A DNA stretch of 64,000 nt, from the NCBI RefSeq assembly GCF_002980555.1, contig NZ_PVBT01000010.1:151256-215255 (forward strand). The letters are read 5' to 3'. The stretch comes from Phyllobacterium myrsinacearum (GTDB lineage Bacteria; Pseudomonadota; Alphaproteobacteria; Rhizobiales; Rhizobiaceae). Shown piece after piece: positions 1 through 8,217 of the stretch. The notes beneath the pieces are model-generated. The model was given only the letters and a program-made list of their open reading frames with translations, was not told where the DNA came from and ran no database searches. Every line of letters begins with the position of its first letter. The first letter of the stretch is position 1. The translations under genes were made by a program, and so were the position numbers.

Positions 1-1
1 G

Positions 2-1627
2 GAAATCCTGTTCTATATCGGCGATACCGCCGGTGCCACCGAGGCACGGCGTGTTCTCGCAGAACAACTCAAGCGCCCGTTTGAAAAGACGCTTGCGGCC
101 TCCAAGGCGATCTGGACCGGCTTCCTCGATGGCCTGCAGGTGGATACGCCTGACGATGCATTCGACGTGATGGTCAACCGCTGGCTGCCCTATCAGAGCC
201 TTGCCTGCCGCATCTGGGCACGCACGGCCTTCTATCAGGCCAGCGGTGCCTTCGGCTTCCGCGATCAGCTGCAGGACACGCTGTCCATGCTGGTGCTCGA
301 CCCGTCGCTGGCCCGGCATCAGATCCTGAATGTCGCCGCGCGCCAGTTCAAGGAGGGCGATGTCCAACACTGGTGGCTGCCGACATCGGGCGCCGGTGTA
401 CGGACGATGATCTCCGACGACGTGGTATGGCTCGGCTATGCCATTGCCCACTATACCTCGGTAACCGGCGATATGAGCATCCTCGATGAGCAGATCGCCT
501 TCATCGAAGGCAAGGCTCTTGAAAACGGCGAGCACGATGCGTTCTACCAGCCGGCAATCACGACGGAGAACGTCACCGTATACGAACATGCGGCGCGCGC
601 GCTCGATCTGGCGATCGCCCGCACCGGCGCGCATGGGCTTCCGCTCATGCTCACCGGCGACTGGAACGACGGCATGAACCGCGTCGGCGAAGAGGGCAAG
701 GGCGAAAGCATCTGGCTGGGCTGGTTCCTGATCAGCACCCTGCGCGATGTCCTGCCGCTTGCCCGCCAGCGCAAGGATGGCGACCGCATCAAGCGCTGGG
801 AAGCCCATATCGAAAGCCTCAAGGCGGCATTGGAAAAGGATGGCTGGGACGGCGAATGGTATCGCCGCGGCTATTTCGACGACGGGTCGCCGCTGGGCTC
901 CAAGACCAGCGACGAGTGCCGGATCGACTCCATCGCCCAGTCCTGGAGCGTTCTCTCCGGCTATGGTGATCCTGATCGCGCCAAGCAGGCCATGCAGTCC
1001 GTGGCGACGCATCTCGTCGATGACGAGGTTGATATCATCAAACTGTTCACACCGCCGTTCAACAAAACGCGGCATGAGCCCGGTTACATCAAGGGCTATC
1101 CGCCGGGTGTGCGTGAGAATGGCGGGCAATATACCCACGCGGCAACCTGGGCCGTGCTGGCCATGGCCAAGCTTGGCAATGCCGACGAAGCCTATCGCTG
1201 GTTCAGCAAGCTCAATCCGGTGAACCATTCACTGGATGCCGGCAAGGCCGAGTCCTACCGGGTTGAGCCCTATGTGGTTGCTGCTGATGTCTATTCGGTT
1301 GATCCGATGCGCGGGCGCGGCGGCTGGACCTGGTACACGGGTTCTGCCGGCTGGCTCTACCGCGTGGCAACGGAAGGCATTCTCGGCATCAGCCGCAGGA
1401 ATGACCGGCTGTTCGTCGATCCTGCCCTGCCCACTGCGTGGACCGGCGGCTTCAGCTTCGTGCTGCGCAACGGCAAGGCGCGCTATACCGTCGAGGTGAA
1501 ACCGGCCGCCAAGGGCGGCAGGAAGATCACTGTCGACGGCAAGAAACTGGCCAAGGCCGATGCGGGCATTCCGCTCGAGACATCGGGCGAACACACGGTG
1601 CTCGTCGAGGTCGTTCCGGGAAAATAG
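2..1627 (+). CDS. ndvB: Cyclic beta-1,2-glucan synthase, C-terminal part (partial)
   Basis: This is the 3' end of a very large inner-membrane enzyme that makes periplasmic cyclic beta-1,2-glucan, used in osmoadaptation and host interaction. The frame is open from base 2, so the start lies outside the window; the GTG at 140 is only an internal codon. The visible part of about 541 residues matches the GH94 phosphorylase-like C-terminal domain that controls ring size: the segments QHWWLPTSGAGVRT, LMLTGDWNDGMN, PGYIKGYPPGVRENGGQYTHAA and GRGGWTWYTGSAGWLYR are typical of cellobiose-phosphorylase-like (alpha/alpha)6 barrels. TGDWNDGMN holds the Asp expected in the active site. Names in use are ndvB, chvB and cgs. 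The family is certain; only the symbol is a matter of choice. Confidence 0.95.
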   Translation, partial: EILFYIGDTAGATEARRVLAEQLKRPFEKTLAASKAIWTGFLDGLQVDTPDDAFDVMVNRWLPYQSLACRIWARTAFYQASGAFGFRDQLQDTLSMLVLDPSLARHQILNVAARQFKEGDVQHWWLPTSGAGVRTMISDDVVWLGYAIAHYTSVTGDMSILDEQIAFIEGKALENGEHDAFYQPAITTENVTVYEHAARALDLAIARTGAHGLPLMLTGDWNDGMNRVGEEGKGESIWLGWFLISTLRDVLPLARQRKDGDRIKRWEAHIESLKAALEKDGWDGEWYRRGYFDDGSPLGSKTSDECRIDSIAQSWSVLSGYGDPDRAKQAMQSVATHLVDDEVDIIKLFTPPFNKTRHEPGYIKGYPPGVRENGGQYTHAATWAVLAMAKLGNADEAYRWFSKLNPVNHSLDAGKAESYRVEPYVVAADVYSVDPMRGRGGWTWYTGSAGWLYRVATEGILGISRRNDRLFVDPALPTAWTGGFSFVLRNGKARYTVEVKPAAKGGRKITVDGKKLAKADAGIPLETSGEHTVLVEVVPGK

Positions 1628-1628
1628 C

Positions 1629-1669
1629 CAGCGGCGAACTGGCCGCTGACTGAATAAGCCATCTTATTC
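1629..1669. terminator. Convergent terminator region between ndvB and sitD (two small hairpins)
   Basis: Two perfect 7-bp inverted repeats lie between the convergent stops: CAGCGGC (1629-1635) with GCCGCTG (1642-1648), and GAATAAG (1652-1658) with CTTATTC (1663-1669). The second overlaps the sitD stop codon. Neither has a strong T-tract, so the terminator role is inferred mainly from position. Confidence 0.4.
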
Positions 1670-2515
1670 CGCCGCCTGTGCTTGCGCGCTGGCGGCGGTT
1701 GCTTTTCTGGAGAAGACAAAGGCCAGGATGAAGCTTGCCGTCAGCAAAAGCACGATGGTCGGCGCCGGGGCGCTGTCGAGGAAGAAACTCAGATAGATGC
1801 CGGCCAGGGAGGTTGCCACCGCGACAAGTGCCGAGACCAGCAGCATCCGCTCGAACCGTTTGGTCAAGAGGAAGGCGATGGAGCCTGGCGCAATCAGCAT
1901 GGCGACGGCAAGGATGATGCCAACGGCCTTGAGCGCGCCGACGATGGTCAGCGACAGGATGCACAGCAGGCCATAATGCAGGAATTTGACCGGCAGACCG
2001 ATGGCCTGCGCGTGCTGCGGATCAAAGGCATGCAACAGCAAATCCCGCCGCCAGATGCCAAGTGCCAGCAAGGTCACGGCTGCTATCGCCCCGGTTTCGG
2101 CGACATCGCGCCATGCCACGCCGAGCATATCGCCGAACAGGATGTGGTCGAGATGCACGTCGGACTGGATTTTGGTGTAGAGCACAATGCCAAGGCCGAA
2201 CATGCCGGAAAACACTACGCCCATGACCGTGTCTTCCTTCACCCGGCTGTTCTGCTTGAGGAAGCCGGTGGCGAGCGCACAGATCATGCCTGCCGCAAAG
2301 GCCCCGATGGCCAATGGGATACCCGCGATATAGGCGAGCACCACGCCGGGCAGCACCGCATGCGAGATCGCATCTCCCATCAGCGACCAGCCCTTCAGGA
2401 CGAGAAAGGGCGAGAGCAGACCCATGGGAATTGCCACGAGAAGCGTGATGACAAAGGCCTGCTGCATGAAGCCGAAGCTGAACGGCTGCAGCAAAAGCTG
2501 GATCAGGTCGCTCAT
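1664..2515 (-). CDS. sitD: Manganese/iron ABC transporter permease (SitD/TroD type)
   Basis: Integral membrane subunit of a metal-ion ABC importer of the ABC-3 (ZnuB/TroCD) family, 283 residues with about eight hydrophobic segments. The conserved stretch LVLKGWSLMGDAISHAVLPGVV near residues 38-60 is the family hallmark (GD-SH-PG). It is the last gene of a four-gene operon read on the minus strand. Its start overlaps the end of the upstream permease gene by four bases, so the two are translationally coupled. Two different permeases beside one ATPase is the SitCD/TroCD arrangement rather than the single-permease ZnuB system, which favours Mn/Fe over zinc. The C-terminal 20 residues are Ala/Gln-rich and probably cytoplasmic. 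Confidence 0.9.
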   Translation of the reverse strand: MSDLIQLLLQPFSFGFMQQAFVITLLVAIPMGLLSPFLVLKGWSLMGDAISHAVLPGVVLAYIAGIPLAIGAFAAGMICALATGFLKQNSRVKEDTVMGVVFSGMFGLGIVLYTKIQSDVHLDHILFGDMLGVAWRDVAETGAIAAVTLLALGIWRRDLLLHAFDPQHAQAIGLPVKFLHYGLLCILSLTIVGALKAVGIILAVAMLIAPGSIAFLLTKRFERMLLVSALVAVATSLAGIYLSFFLDSAPAPTIVLLLTASFILAFVFSRKATAASAQAQAAE

Positions 2516-3372
2516 AGTCCCTCCTCCAGTGCCAGGCGGGCGCGGCGGCGCGCGGCGAGCGTTCCGTGCTTGGGCGCGAAAACAAAGGCGGTGAGAAAGA
2601 CGAGCGTCTGCAGCACCACGATGATGCCGCCCGTCGCCCCGTCGAGAAAATAGCTGAGATAGGCGCCGATGAAACTGGTCGAGGTACCGATCAGCACACT
2701 GGTCTGGATCAGGCGTGGAAAACGGTCATGCAGGAGGTAGGCTGTTGCGCCGGGGGTGACGACCATCGCCACCACCAGAAACGCCCCCACCGTCTGCATG
2801 GCAGCCACCGTCGACGCGCTGAGCAGCGTAAAGAACAGGATTTTCAAAAATGGCGGATTGAGCCCGATGGAACGGGCATGATTTTCGTCGAAGAATGTCA
2901 CCATCAAATCCTTCCATTTGACCAGGAGGACGGCCAGCGACACCCCGCAAATAATTACCAGCTGCAGCGTATCCTCCGGCGTGATCGCCAGGATATTGCC
3001 GAGCACGATGGTCTGGATATTCACCGAGGCGGGGGACAGCGACATCATGAACAGGCCGAGCCCGAAGAAGGAGGTGAAGATCAGGCCGATGATGGCGTCC
3101 TCCTTCAGCTTTGTCCGCTGGTTGAGAAACAGCATGGCGACTGCGGCGAGACCGCCGGAAAAGAACGCGCCGATGGAAAACGGCAGGCCGAGCATGTAGG
3201 CGCCGGCAACACCGGGCACGATGGAATGGGAGAGCGCATCGCCGATCAGCGACCAGCCCTTCAGCATCAGATAAGCCGACAGGAAGGCGCAGACGCCGCC
3301 GACCAGCGCACTGACCCACATGGCATTGATCATGTAGCTGTAGGAAAAGGGTTCGAGAAGCAGCTGCATCAT
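2512..3372 (-). CDS. sitC: Manganese/iron ABC transporter permease (SitC/TroC type)
   Basis: Second ABC-3 family permease of the operon, 286 residues. It carries the same family signature as its neighbour ([20 protein letters not shown], about residues 37-57), followed by alternating hydrophobic helices. The end is charged ([12 protein letters not shown]) and cytoplasmic. It overlaps sitB by four bases upstream and sitD by four bases downstream. The two permeases share the same fold and motif but differ clearly in sequence, as expected for a heterodimeric channel rather than a recent duplication. A role in Mn(II) uptake is inferred from the binding protein and the nearby Mur-type box. Confidence 0.9.
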   Translation of the reverse strand: MMQLLLEPFSYSYMINAMWVSALVGGVCAFLSAYLMLKGWSLIGDALSHSIVPGVAGAYMLGLPFSIGAFFSGGLAAVAMLFLNQRTKLKEDAIIGLIFTSFFGLGLFMMSLSPASVNIQTIVLGNILAITPEDTLQLVIICGVSLAVLLVKWKDLMVTFFDENHARSIGLNPPFLKILFFTLLSASTVAAMQTVGAFLVVAMVVTPGATAYLLHDRFPRLIQTSVLIGTSTSFIGAYLSYFLDGATGGIIVVLQTLVFLTAFVFAPKHGTLAARRRARLALEEGL

Positions 3373-4265
3373 GATTGCGGCTTACCTTTCCCCTTGGGTT
3401 CGCCATAGATCACGAAGGGGCGTTCATCGTCGCTGAGCACCGTCACGCTGCGCGGATCCGCGTCGGCATGCAGATCAACGCCACCGAGGATGAAGTGCCG
3501 CAGCACGCCGCCGAAGGTCATTTCCAGATTGGCCTGCGTGAATACCTCCGCGGTCGGACCGGAAGCCAGGACGGTACGGTTGACCAGCACGGCCCGGTCA
3601 CAGAATTCGGGCACGCTGCCGAGATTGTGGGTGGAGACCAGCATGACCTTGCCGTCATCGCGCAGGGATCGCAAAAGGCCGATAATGGCCTCCTCCGTGC
3701 GCACGTCGACGCCGGTGAAAGGCTCATCCAGAAGAATGATATCGCCTTCCTGCGCCAACGCGCGGGCAAGGAAGACACGCTTCTTCTGACCGCCCGAAAG
3801 CTCGCCGATCTGGCGCTTGCGGAAATCCGTCATGCCGACCCGCTCCAGCGCGGCCGTCACCATGTGCTGGTCGCGCTTTTTCGGCATGCGCAGAAAATTC
3901 ATATGGCCATATCGTCCCATCATCACGACGTCTTCGACCAGAACCGGAAAATTCCAGTCGACATCCTCGCTCTGCGGCACATAGGCCACCACATTGCGTT
4001 TGAGCGCCCGTCCCGCCTGTTCACCCAGAATCGACACCGATCCCCTGGCGAGGGGCACGAAACCCATGATGGCCTTGAACAGGGTGGACTTGCCGCTGCC
4101 GTTGACGCCGACCAGCGCGGTTATGGACCCGCGCGGGATATCGAAGCTGGCATTGCGCAGGGCCGTGTGGCCATTGCGATAGGTCACGGTCACGTCATGC
4201 ACGGAAAGACCAGCCCCCCGCTTTGCAGCGGAGGGGCCGGCGAGCGCTTGGGAGGACGCGCTCAC
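3369..4265 (-). CDS. sitB: Manganese/iron ABC transporter ATP-binding protein
   Basis: Cytoplasmic ATPase that powers the SitCD permease. The single ABC domain shows Walker [10 protein letters not shown] (about residues 53-61), the signature LSGGQKKR (156-163), Walker B IILLDEP (176-182) and a switch His in [18 protein letters not shown] is characteristic of metal-type ABC ATPases of the ZnuC/SitB class. At 298 residues it is longer than the roughly 250 of ZnuC; the extra length is an N-terminal stretch of about 20 residues and a C-terminal tail ending KGKGKPQS. The start overlaps the end of sitA by four bases, so translation is coupled. Nothing is missing from the catalytic set. Confidence 0.93.
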   Translation of the reverse strand: MSASSQALAGPSAAKRGAGLSVHDVTVTYRNGHTALRNASFDIPRGSITALVGVNGSGKSTLFKAIMGFVPLARGSVSILGEQAGRALKRNVVAYVPQSEDVDWNFPVLVEDVVMMGRYGHMNFLRMPKKRDQHMVTAALERVGMTDFRKRQIGELSGGQKKRVFLARALAQEGDIILLDEPFTGVDVRTEEAIIGLLRSLRDDGKVMLVSTHNLGSVPEFCDRAVLVNRTVLASGPTAEVFTQANLEMTFGGVLRHFILGGVDLHADADPRSVTVLSDDERPFVIYGEPKGKGKPQS

Positions 4266-5155
4266 TGGGTAAAGCCTTTGGCAACGGTTTGTGCCGTGAC
4301 GCGCAGGAGATCGAGGTAGGTGGGCACCGGACCATCGGGATCGCTGAGCGAATCGACATAGAGAACACCGCCATATTTGGCACCGGTCTCGCGGGCGACC
4401 TGTTTGGCGGGCGAAGCGGAAATCGTGCTTTCACTGAAAACCACCGGGATTTTCTCGGCGCGAACCTTGTCGATCACTTTACGAACCTGCTGGGGTGTAC
4501 CCTGCTGATCGGCATTGATCGGCCAGAGATAAAGCTCCTTCATGTCGAAATCGCGCGCGAGATAGCTGAAGGCGCCTTCACTTGTCACCAGCCAGCGGCG
4601 CTCTGCGGGAACAGCCGCCAGGCTTTCGCGGATAGGCGCAACCGTTGCCCGGATCTTTTCCGCATAGGCGGCGGCATTGCGGTCATAGATGGCGGCATTG
4701 GCCGGATCATATTTGCCAAGCGCCTTGCGGATATTTTCCACGTACACCAGCGCGGCATTGGGCGACATCCAGGCATGCGGGTTCGGCTTGCCCTCGTAGG
4801 GGCCTTCCGAAATGCCCATCGGCTCCACACCCTCGCTGACGATGGCGCTCGGAACATTCTTGACGTTGCCGAAAAATTTCTCGAACCAGCGTTCCAGACC
4901 CAGGCCGTTCCACAGGACAAGATTGGCATCCTGCGCCTTCAGGATGTCACCGGGTGTCGGCTGATAATCATGAATTTCCGCATTGGGCTTGGTGATCGAA
5001 TCCACATTCGCCGCGTCCCCCGCAACATTGCGGGCCATGTCGGCGATGATCGTAAAGGTCGTGACCACCTTGAATTTCTTGCCATCGGCGGCGGACGCCG
5101 GGCCAAGGATCGTCAATAGAGCAAAAACAGCAATCAACAGTCGGGAAAATCTCAT
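4262..5155 (-). CDS. sitA: Periplasmic metal-binding protein of the SitABCD importer
   Basis: High-affinity periplasmic receptor of the cluster A-I (TroA/PsaA) family, 297 residues, with a Sec signal peptide probably cut after about residue 22 (GPASA). The four metal ligands of the Mn-binding branch can be placed: His62 (EIHDYQ), His127 (NPHAWM), Glu193 (SEGAFSY) and Asp268 (YVDSLSDP). There is no His-rich loop of the kind found in zinc-specific ZnuA, which supports Mn(II) or Fe(II) as substrate. It is the first gene of sitABCD; an AGGCG element lies close upstream of the ATG. The 235-bp gap to the divergent Fur-family gene holds a sigma-70-like promoter and a Mur-type palindrome. Confidence 0.93.
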   Translation of the reverse strand: MRFSRLLIAVFALLTILGPASAADGKKFKVVTTFTIIADMARNVAGDAANVDSITKPNAEIHDYQPTPGDILKAQDANLVLWNGLGLERWFEKFFGNVKNVPSAIVSEGVEPMGISEGPYEGKPNPHAWMSPNAALVYVENIRKALGKYDPANAAIYDRNAAAYAEKIRATVAPIRESLAAVPAERRWLVTSEGAFSYLARDFDMKELYLWPINADQQGTPQQVRKVIDKVRAEKIPVVFSESTISASPAKQVARETGAKYGGVLYVDSLSDPDGPVPTYLDLLRVTAQTVAKGFTQ

Positions 5156-5177
5156 ATCGCCTCCAGCAAACCGGGAA

Positions 5178-5202
5178 AATGGTGAGCTTTTTCGTCACCA
5201 TT
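5178..5202 (-). promoter_or_regulatory. Hairpin in the sitA 5' leader
   Basis: Perfect 8-bp inverted repeat AATGGTGA (5178-5185) / TCACCATT (5195-5202) with a 9-nt loop. It falls right after the predicted sitA transcription start, so the leader RNA would begin with this stem. A role in RNA stability or in regulation is inference. Confidence 0.4.
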
Positions 5203-5207
5203 GTTAC

Positions 5208-5236
5208 TCCATAACGGCTCGCGGGAGGCGCGTCAA
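5208..5236 (-). promoter_or_regulatory. Predicted sitA promoter
   Basis: On the minus strand, -35 TTGACG (5231-5236), a spacer of exactly 17 bp and -10 TATGGA (5208-5213). The predicted start is near 5201. The -35 box directly abuts the Mur-type palindrome at 5237-5257. Confidence 0.6.
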
Positions 5237-5257
5237 TGCAAATGCGAATGATTTGCA
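5237..5257. promoter_or_regulatory. Mur/Fur-type operator (21-bp palindrome)
   Basis: TGCAAAT (5237-5243), 7-bp spacer, ATTTGCA (5251-5257): a perfect inverted repeat between sitA and the Fur-family gene. Rhizobial manganese-responsive (MRS) boxes bound by Mur are TGCAA-rich palindromes of this size upstream of sitA and mntH; that comparison is from memory of the literature. Touching the -35 box, it is well placed for Mn-dependent repression. Confidence 0.75.
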
Positions 5258-5354
5258 AAAAGAAATCCATTCCGGTTTCCCGCAGTATGCGGAAGGTCCG
5301 GCGCTGAAATTCTGTGTACCAATGCGCGTATTTCCCGAGGCCAGTTGAGAATCT

Positions 5355-5383
5355 TTGCAACTGAGCGCGTTCTGGCGCATAAT
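5355..5383 (+). promoter_or_regulatory. Predicted promoter of the Fur/Mur gene
   Basis: -35 TTGCAA (5355-5360), 17-bp spacer, -10 CATAAT (5378-5383). The expected transcription start is about 5390, next to the ATG at 5391, so the mRNA may be leaderless. Confidence 0.55.
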
Positions 5384-5390
5384 CCCGTCT

Positions 5391-5825
5391 ATGAAACATG
5401 CTCTCAATCAGAAGCCGGATTACGAGAAGGAACTGCGCAAGGCAGGCGTTCGCATCACCCGTCCGCGCCGAATCATTCTCGATATTCTGACCTCCACGGA
5501 AGACCACCCGGATGCGATGAAGATTTTCCATCGCGCCATCGAGATCGATGACAGCATTTCGCTCTCGACCGTCTACCGGACCATGAATCTCCTCGAAGAA
5601 ATGGGCGCCATTCATCGCCACGCCTTCAATGGCGGCCCGTCGCGCTTCGAACAGGCGCATGGCGAGCATCACGACCACCTGATCGACGTCGATACGGGAG
5701 ATGTGATCGAATTCCAGTCGGACAAGATCGAAAAGCTGCAGGAAGAGATTGCCCGCGCGCTTGGCTATGACATCATCCATCACCGGCTCGAACTTTATGG
5801 GCGGAAATCCAAGCGGCCGGAATAG
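5391..5825 (+). CDS. mur: Fur-family metalloregulator, probably Mur (manganese uptake regulator)
   Basis: DNA-binding metal sensor of the Fur superfamily, 144 residues. The winged helix covers about residues 15-80, with the recognition helix [14 protein letters not shown] at 58-71. The dimerisation/metal domain follows, with HHDH at 93-96 and the segment [12 protein letters not shown]. The CxxC zinc motifs of many Fur proteins are absent, as in rhizobial Mur. Its position divergent from sitABCD across a Mur-type palindrome supports a Mn sensor. I chose the ATG at 5391; an in-frame ATG at 5355 would lie inside the promoter, and no Shine-Dalgarno is visible before either. A broader Fur role cannot be excluded. 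Confidence 0.85.
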   Translation: MKHALNQKPDYEKELRKAGVRITRPRRIILDILTSTEDHPDAMKIFHRAIEIDDSISLSTVYRTMNLLEEMGAIHRHAFNGGPSRFEQAHGEHHDHLIDVDTGDVIEFQSDKIEKLQEEIARALGYDIIHHRLELYGRKSKRPE

Positions 5826-5872
5826 CTGGCATCTTTGCGCACAAACGTCCAAGACGTCTGCTTTCGCGTGAA

Positions 5873-5910
5873 GCATAACTTCCGCTGGCATTTGCCCGAG
5901 GGAGTTATGC
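5873..5910 (+). promoter_or_regulatory. Hairpin that could hide the cupin gene ribosome binding site
   Basis: GCATAACTTCC (5873-5883) can pair with GGGAGTTATGC (5900-5910) over 11 bp with one G-U pair. The 3' arm contains the GGGAG Shine-Dalgarno and ends immediately before the ATG at 5911. The same sequence is also a palindrome in DNA (GCATAACT / AGTTATGC) and might bind a regulator. Confidence 0.5.
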
Positions 5911-6294
5911 ATGCAAACGGTCCAATCGAAATCCTACAAGGCCATCAATTTCTCCGAAAAGTTCAAGCTGTTTTCTGAACAGTGGACACCCAAAGTGGTG
6001 GCGGAACTCAACGATTATCAATTCAAGATCGTCCGCATCGAAGGCGACTTCGTCTGGCACGATCATCCGGAAACCGATGAGGCATTCATTGTCCTGGACG
6101 GGGAACTGCGCATCGATTTCCGCGACGGGTTCGTGACGATCAAGCCGGGTGAAATGTATGTCGTCCCCAAAGGGGTTGCGCACAAGCCCTATGCCGAAAC
6201 GGAAGTCAGACTGATGCTGATTGAGCCGCGCGGGGTTCTCAATACCGGCCATGAGGGCGGTGAGCGGACAGCACAGAACGACGTGTGGGTCTAA
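5911..6294 (+). CDS. Cupin-domain protein
   Basis: Small single-domain cupin of 127 residues, predicted cytoplasmic with no signal peptide. Cupin motif 1 is GDFVWHDHPETDEAFIVLDGELRI (written here from about residue 45 to 68), with His-Asp-His and a Glu as likely metal ligands. Motif 2 is KPGEMYVVPKGVAHKP, with its conserved His near residue 91. Such proteins are often metal-dependent enzymes or sensors, but the substrate cannot be told from the sequence. A clear Shine-Dalgarno (GAGGGAG) lies inside an RNA hairpin just before the ATG. The gene ends six bases before the convergent LysR gene, so it forms a unit of its own downstream of mur. Confidence 0.75.
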   Translation: MQTVQSKSYKAINFSEKFKLFSEQWTPKVVAELNDYQFKIVRIEGDFVWHDHPETDEAFIVLDGELRIDFRDGFVTIKPGEMYVVPKGVAHKPYAETEVRLMLIEPRGVLNTGHEGGERTAQNDVWV

Positions 6295-6300
6295 CAGCTC

Positions 6301-7158
6301 TTACGCAATCTGTGCCAATTCGCGGCGCAGAAAATCGTTCAGCCGGTCAATGGCCGGGCTGGACGACACCGGGCTGCGCATGATGCCGATTTCCAGATCA
6401 CGCAGCGGCGGCAGGCCCTCATTCTCACCGATAATGCGCAGGGTCGACGGCACGCTGCAGGCGGCAAGCGCTGCCACAGCCAGCCCGGCCTGCACCACAG
6501 CGATTAATCCGAGCAGGCTGGCGCTGGAATAGGTGCAGCGATAGCTGCGATCCGCATCCCCCAGCGCGTCCAGCACATTCATGCGCGCGGCACAACCGGG
6601 CTCAAACAGGGCAATGCGCAGCGGATCGTTTTCCCAGGCAACGTGGGTTGGCGATGCAACCCAGATCAAACGCTCCCGGCGGATCACCTCCAGCGGCTGG
6701 GTGGCCCCGCGGGTGACAATCGCCAGGTTGACACGGTCCTCATCGATCGCCTTGACCAGCGAAGTCGATTGCTCGCAGACCAGTTCGACAGTGACCAGCG
6801 GATGCTCCTCGGCAAACCGCGACAGAACAGGCGGCAGCAGGAACGCCGCATAGTCATCGGGCACACCAAGCCGCACACTGCCAGTTTCCTCGGGGCGAGT
6901 GACATTGGCCCAGGCCTCATCGGACAACCGCAGCAACCGCCGCGCATAATTGAGAAAATTCTCACCGGCCAGATTCGGCTCGACGGAGCGGGGATTGCGA
7001 ATGAGGAGCTGTTTGCCCACCGCCTGTTCCAGCCGCTGCATCTGCATGCTGACGGCCGACTGGCTGCGGCCGACGCGCGGGGCGGCAGCCGACAGGCTGC
7101 CGGTTTCAATGACGGTTACAAACGTCCGCAAGAGATCGAGGTCGAGGGGTGCAGCCAT
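6301..7158 (-). CDS. LysR-family transcriptional regulator
   Basis: LysR-type regulator of 285 residues. The N-terminal winged helix-turn-helix covers about residues 5-64 (DLLRTFVTVIETGSLSAAA, then RSQSAVSMQMQRLEQ), followed by a periplasmic-binding-protein-like effector domain (from about VRLGVPDDYA). It is divergent from an EamA transporter gene with a 101-bp gap that holds a good LysR-type palindrome, so the likely target is that transporter plus autoregulation. Many LysR/EamA pairs handle efflux of amino acids or metabolites; the effector here is unknown. The start fits the HTH position, though the Shine-Dalgarno is weak. Confidence 0.85.
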   Translation of the reverse strand: MAAPLDLDLLRTFVTVIETGSLSAAAPRVGRSQSAVSMQMQRLEQAVGKQLLIRNPRSVEPNLAGENFLNYARRLLRLSDEAWANVTRPEETGSVRLGVPDDYAAFLLPPVLSRFAEEHPLVTVELVCEQSTSLVKAIDEDRVNLAIVTRGATQPLEVIRRERLIWVASPTHVAWENDPLRIALFEPGCAARMNVLDALGDADRSYRCTYSSASLLGLIAVVQAGLAVAALAACSVPSTLRIIGENEGLPPLRDLEIGIMRSPVSSSPAIDRLNDFLRRELAQIA

Positions 7159-7174
7159 AATGCCATCAACATAG

Positions 7175-7200
7175 CGAATAGTTCATTCCAAATCTATTCG
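7175..7200. promoter_or_regulatory. LysR-type operator between the divergent LysR and EamA genes
   Basis: Perfect inverted repeat CGAATAG (7175-7181) / CTATTCG (7194-7200) with a 12-bp spacer, the T-N11-A style interrupted dyad that LysR proteins bind. It starts 17 bp upstream of the lysR start codon. Confidence 0.6.
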
Positions 7201-7259
7201 TTTGTTTGCTGGCAATCAATGGCGCTAACTGAATGCTCTTTACATACAGGGACGCCCGC

Positions 7260-8156
7260 ATGACCGAACCCATTTCGGAACGTTTTCCGGCAGCACGGCT
7301 GGCCGTTGCCATGGCCATCATCGGGACCGTCGGTGCCTTTGCAACGGAGACCCGGCTCGATCCGGTCACGATCGTCTTCTGGCGCTGTGTTTTCGGCACG
7401 GTCTTCCTCGCCGCATGGTGTTTCCTGCGCGGTTATCTCCCCGACCGGACGCTCTCCTGGCCGCGGCTGGGCCGGGCAGCGCTCGGCGGCATCTGCATGG
7501 TGCTCAGCTGGGTGTCGTTTTTTGCCGGCTTCCGCATGACGTCGATTGCGACCACCACCATCATCTACCACATCCAGCCGTTCTTCGTTGTTCTCATCGG
7601 CGCGACCCTTTTGAAGGAGCGCATCACCGTCGATCAGATCATCTGGATGCTCGGCGCCTTTCTCGGCGTCGTCCTGGCCAGCGGCCTTGTCGGCGCGGCG
7701 GCACCGGTCAGCACGCTATGGGTTCTTGGGATCGTCATGTCGCTCGGCGCAGCGGTGCTTTATGCCGCCGCTACTATTCTCGCCAAGGGCCTCGGCGAGC
7801 AACGGCCGGAAATCACGGTGCTCTGCCAGACCATCGTCGGCATCGTCATGCTCGCGCCCTTTGCCAATTGGGCGGAGCCCGTGCCGCTGGCGTCCTGGGG
7901 CTGGCTGGCCAGTATCGGCATCCTCCACACGGGCATTGCCTATATCCTGATCTATTCCGCCTATCCCCGCCTGTCGACACCGGTCATCGGCGTCCTGACC
8001 TTCATTTACCCCATCGTCGCCATCATCGTGGACTGGGCGATTTACGCGCATCCCCTGGGAATGGCGCAAGCCGCCGGCATGCTGCTGATTGCCTGCGGGA
8101 CGCTGGGCGTGCGGCTCGGATGGCAGATTCCCTGGCGGCGGACTTCGCCGGCCTGA
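7260..8156 (+). CDS. EamA/DMT-family permease
   Basis: Drug/metabolite transporter of the inner membrane, 298 residues from the chosen start, with about ten transmembrane helices in two EamA repeats (roughly residues 10-140 and 150-285). The segment TSIATTTIIYHIQPFFVVLIG matches the conserved helix end of EamA repeat 1, and FIYPIVAIIVDW the one in repeat 2. I chose ATG 7260 because AGGGA lies seven bases upstream; an in-frame ATG at 7233 has no Shine-Dalgarno. The gene is probably controlled by the divergent LysR protein. Family members export amino acids, metabolites or drugs; the substrate cannot be read from sequence. A bidirectional terminator follows. Confidence 0.85.
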   Translation: MTEPISERFPAARLAVAMAIIGTVGAFATETRLDPVTIVFWRCVFGTVFLAAWCFLRGYLPDRTLSWPRLGRAALGGICMVLSWVSFFAGFRMTSIATTTIIYHIQPFFVVLIGATLLKERITVDQIIWMLGAFLGVVLASGLVGAAAPVSTLWVLGIVMSLGAAVLYAAATILAKGLGEQRPEITVLCQTIVGIVMLAPFANWAEPVPLASWGWLASIGILHTGIAYILIYSAYPRLSTPVIGVLTFIYPIVAIIVDWAIYAHPLGMAQAAGMLLIACGTLGVRLGWQIPWRRTSPA

Positions 8157-8175
8157 CTCCCCCAACACATGAAAA

Positions 8176-8193
8176 AGCCGCCCGGAGGCGGCT
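8176..8193. terminator. Bidirectional intrinsic terminator (EamA gene / ptsN)
   Basis: Perfect 7-bp stem AGCCGCC (8176-8182) / GGCGGCT (8187-8193) with loop CGGA. On the minus strand it is followed by TTTTTC, a good intrinsic terminator for ptsN. On the plus strand the tail is CTCTTTCG, which is weaker. Confidence 0.85.
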
Positions 8194-8217
8194 CTTTCGT
8201 CAAAGGATGCAAAAGAA

